Positions 61,926 to 64,000 of a stretch of 64,000 nucleotides of DNA are shown one piece after another. Each line of letters begins with the position of its first letter. Within the stretch, counting starts at the first letter, position 1. A program made the position numbers and the translations under genes. This DNA comes from Enterobacter sp. ENT03 (GTDB lineage Bacteria; Pseudomonadota; Gammaproteobacteria; Enterobacterales; Enterobacteriaceae), in contig NZ_JAHUXA010000001.1 in assembly GCF_019218745.1 (NCBI RefSeq), forward strand, positions 310,001 to 374,000, in the 5' to 3' direction. Under the pieces are notes generated by a model. It searched no databases and was not told where the DNA came from. It was given only the letters and a program-made list of their open reading frames with translations.

Positions 61926-62879
61926 TTAGAAACGAACCAGTGCGGAACCCCAGGTGAACCCGCCACCAAAGGCCTCAAGCAGGACCAGCTGCCCCGGCTT
62001 AATACGTCCGTCACGGACGGCTTCGTCGAAGGCGCACGGTACGGAGGCCGCAGAGGTATTGCCATGGCGATCCAGCGTCACAACAACGTTATCCATCGAC
62101 ATACCCAGCTTTTTAGCGGTCGCGCTGATAATACGCAGGTTAGCCTGATGCGGCACTAGCCAGTCGAGTTCGCTGCGGTCGAGGTTATTCGCCGCCAGGG
62201 TTTCTTCAACGATGTGCGCCAGTTCAGTAACAGCCACTTTAAAGACTTCGTTACCGGCCATGGTCAGATAAGTCGGATTTTCGGGCGTGACACGATCCAG
62301 GTTCGGCAGCGTCAGTAACTCACCATAGCTACCGTCAGCGTGCAGATGCGTGGAGATAATACCTGGCTCTTCAGAGGCACCGAGAAGTACAGCGCCCGCG
62401 CCATCGCCAAAGATAATGATAGTGCCGCGATCGGCAGGATCGCAGGTACGCGCCAGCACGTCAGAGCCGATCACCAGCGCATATTTTACCGCGCCAGATT
62501 TCACATATTGATCGGCAATGCTCAGGGCATAGGTGAAACCGGCACAGGCCGCGCCCACGTCAAACGCCGGGCAGCCTTTAATGTCGAGCATGCTCTGCAC
62601 CTGGCAGGCTGCGCTCGGAAACGCGTGCGTGGCGGAGGTGGTTGCCACGATGATCAGGCCGATTTCGTTTTTATCAATACCTGACATTTCGAGCGCGCGT
62701 TTTGCCGCCGCGAAACCCATAGTAGAAACAGTTTCATCAGGCCCAGCAATGCGGCGTTCACGGATACCTGTACGCGTGACAATCCACTCGTCAGACGTAT
62801 CCACCATTTTTTCCAGGTCGGCGTTGGTTCGCACGCGTTCAGGCAGATAACTGCCGGTACCAATAATCTTCGTATGCAT
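61926..62879 (-). CDS. fabH: 3-oxoacyl-ACP synthase III FabH
   Basis: 317 residues, E. coli length. Cys112 in [12 protein letters not shown]; His in VPHQANLRI and Asn in [10 protein letters not shown] complete the triad. Starts each fatty-acid chain by condensing acetyl-CoA with malonyl-ACP. Start [16 protein letters not shown] at 62879, six bases after plsX. Confidence 0.98.
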   Translation of the reverse strand: MHTKIIGTGSYLPERVRTNADLEKMVDTSDEWIVTRTGIRERRIAGPDETVSTMGFAAAKRALEMSGIDKNEIGLIIVATTSATHAFPSAACQVQSMLDIKGCPAFDVGAACAGFTYALSIADQYVKSGAVKYALVIGSDVLARTCDPADRGTIIIFGDGAGAVLLGASEEPGIISTHLHADGSYGELLTLPNLDRVTPENPTYLTMAGNEVFKVAVTELAHIVEETLAANNLDRSELDWLVPHQANLRIISATAKKLGMSMDNVVVTLDRHGNTSAASVPCAFDEAVRDGRIKPGQLVLLEAFGGGFTWGSALVRF

Positions 62880-62885
62880 GTACGC

Positions 62886-63920
62886 TCAGTCTTTTTCCGG
62901 TAATACAGATTCCAGGCGAGCGGCAATCCGCGAGGGGACTTGTCGCTGCACCGCCTGCACTGCCTGTTCAATCGCGACTGTAAACGCTCGCTGATTGGCA
63001 GCACCATGACTCTTAATCACCGTGCCGCGCAATCCTAACAGACACGCGCCATTATACTGGTCGGGGTTGAGGTGACTGAATCGCCTGCTCAGGCTTTTTT
63101 GTAACCAACGCTTTAATAAAATCAGCCACCACGACCTTTTTTTCCCTTCGCCCTGCGATTTCAGCAGCGAAAGGAACATTCTGACCACACCTTCCATTGT
63201 CTTTAATGTGACGTTTCCCGTAAAACCGTCACAAACCAGCACATCCGTTTTGCCGGTAAGTAATTCGTTAGCTTCAAGATAGCCAATATAGTTAATCGAC
63301 GGGATAGATTTTAACAACGCTGAGGCATCGCGAATGCTGTCGAGACCTTTTGTCTCTTCTTCACCGATATTCAGCAATGCTACTCGGGGGTGCGGAATAC
63401 CGAGGACCTCTTCCGCCATCACCGATCCCATCAGCGCGAACTGCATCAGCATTTTGCTGTCACAATCCACGTTGGCCCCTAAATCCAGCACGACAGTTTT
63501 ACCCTTTTGCTGATGCGGTAACACCGTCATGAGTGCCGGACGCTCAATGCCCTCTATCGGCTTAAGCAACAGTTTAGCCAGTCCCATCAACGCACCGGTG
63601 TTACCTGCACTTACGCAGGCCTCAGCGCGTCCTTCTTTCACCAGCTCCAGCGCGATGCGCATGGAACTACCACGGCTATTGCGTATCGCCTGCGAGGCGC
63701 GCGCATCACTGGCAATAACTGACTGCGCAGGAATAATCTGCAGACGCGAACGTTGTTCGAAATCAGCTTTGGCAAGTAATGGCGTGATTGCGTCGGGATC
63801 GCCGACTAAAAGAAGAGTGAGTTGTGAATTAGAATTCAGTGCCTGCAATGCTGCAGGCACTGTCACGGTAGGGCCAAAATCGCCCCCCATGACATCTAAC
63901 GCCAGGGTTAGACGTGTCAA
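62886..63920 (-). CDS. plsX: Phosphate acyltransferase PlsX
   Basis: 344 residues from TTG 63920 ([17 protein letters not shown]), the E. coli start context. Makes acyl-phosphate from acyl-ACP for the first step of phospholipid synthesis. Conserved: [35 protein letters not shown]. The C-terminus ends [14 protein letters not shown], about 12 residues shorter than E. coli. A further in-frame TTG lies at 63965. The ribosome-site GGGGAT lies inside a hairpin (see next entry). Confidence 0.96.
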   Translation of the reverse strand: MTRLTLALDVMGGDFGPTVTVPAALQALNSNSQLTLLLVGDPDAITPLLAKADFEQRSRLQIIPAQSVIASDARASQAIRNSRGSSMRIALELVKEGRAEACVSAGNTGALMGLAKLLLKPIEGIERPALMTVLPHQQKGKTVVLDLGANVDCDSKMLMQFALMGSVMAEEVLGIPHPRVALLNIGEEETKGLDSIRDASALLKSIPSINYIGYLEANELLTGKTDVLVCDGFTGNVTLKTMEGVVRMFLSLLKSQGEGKKRSWWLILLKRWLQKSLSRRFSHLNPDQYNGACLLGLRGTVIKSHGAANQRAFTVAIEQAVQAVQRQVPSRIAARLESVLPEKD

Positions 63921-63922
63921 GG

Positions 63923-63951
63923 CGGTATATCCCCGCTTACACGGGGAAATC
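63923..63951 (-). promoter_or_regulatory. Hairpin over the plsX ribosome site, resembling a type I-E CRISPR repeat
   Basis: CCCCG (63931-63935) and CGGGG (63942-63946 by pairing) form a stem with loop TGTAAG on the minus strand; the 3' arm GGGGAT is the likely Shine-Dalgarno of plsX, so folding would limit its translation. By eye 24 of 29 bases equal the E. coli type I-E CRISPR repeat, but there is one copy only. Confidence 0.5.
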
Positions 63952-63981
63952 CTCACTAAGCTCAATCACGCAGAAGCGTGA

Positions 63982-64000
63982 TTACTTAGTGATTACCTTG
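63982..64000 (-). CDS. rpmF: Ribosomal protein L32, last codons only
   Basis: The minus strand at the window edge reads KVITK and a TAA stop (63984-63982), matching the L32 C-terminus (KVIAK in E. coli), in the expected rpmF-plsX order. A perfect hairpin ATCACGC/GCGTGAT (63965-63982 region) follows the stop. The rest of the gene is outside the window. Confidence 0.75.

Noticed and set aside
63923..63951. CRISPR array
   Set aside because: Only one repeat-like copy, no spacers, no cas genes in the window; it overlaps the plsX ribosome site.

Overview
The window is a piece of the chromosome of an enterobacterium close to, but not the same as, Escherichia coli. Most genes match E. coli K-12 proteins I know, often in length to the residue, and about 52 kb follows the E. 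coli order from icd to rpmF. Several accessory stretches differ, as expected for an Enterobacter/Citrobacter/Kosakonia-type genome. I cannot name the species. I saw no tRNA, rRNA, prophage, CRISPR array or complete insertion sequence.

Layout: (1) 1-8,930 is accessory DNA. It holds the tail of yeaO, a YoaJ-like micro-membrane protein, a GAF-GGDEF-EAL phosphodiesterase, a LysE-type exporter, a GNAT enzyme, a YncL-like micro-protein, an AT-rich glycosyltransferase, a small heat-shock protein, a chemoreceptor fragment, two CspA-family genes around a zinc-ribbon cold-shock micro-protein, and a probable insertion-sequence end. (2) 8,931-18,113 is core: icd, then rluE-nudJ-mnmA-hflD-purB-phoPQ-roxA on the other strand, with a perfect PhoP box before phoP. 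(3) 18,114-18,991 is a REP-rich gap with a REP-associated tyrosine transposase. (4) 18,992-30,593 has pepT, potABCD (spermidine/putrescine uptake), cobB, nagK, lolCDE (lipoprotein release) and ycfT. (5) 30,701-42,446 has mfd, ldtC, comR (without its usual neighbour bhsA), ycfJ, ndh with a perfect FNR box, and the run hinT-ycfL-lpoB-thiK-nagZ-ycfP. (6) 42,749-51,173 has fhuE, ptsG, ycfH, holB, tmk, mltG and pabC. (7) 51,633-58,443 is a seven-gene chaperone-usher fimbrial operon on the opposite strand, sitting between pabC and fabF, which are neighbours in E. coli. (8) 58,481-64,000 is the fatty-acid cluster fabF-acpP-fabG-fabD-fabH-plsX and the last codons of rpmF.

Several groups act together: cell-wall enzymes and their activator (ldtC, lpoB, nagZ, nagK, mltG), lipoprotein export (lolCDE), membrane lipid synthesis (plsX/fab), and replication (holB, tmk). 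The main departures from the core map are the fimbrial insertion, the RayT/REP island and the worn stretch between hsp20 and icd. I found no clearly new multi-gene system; the best leads are regulatory and structural and are listed as findings.
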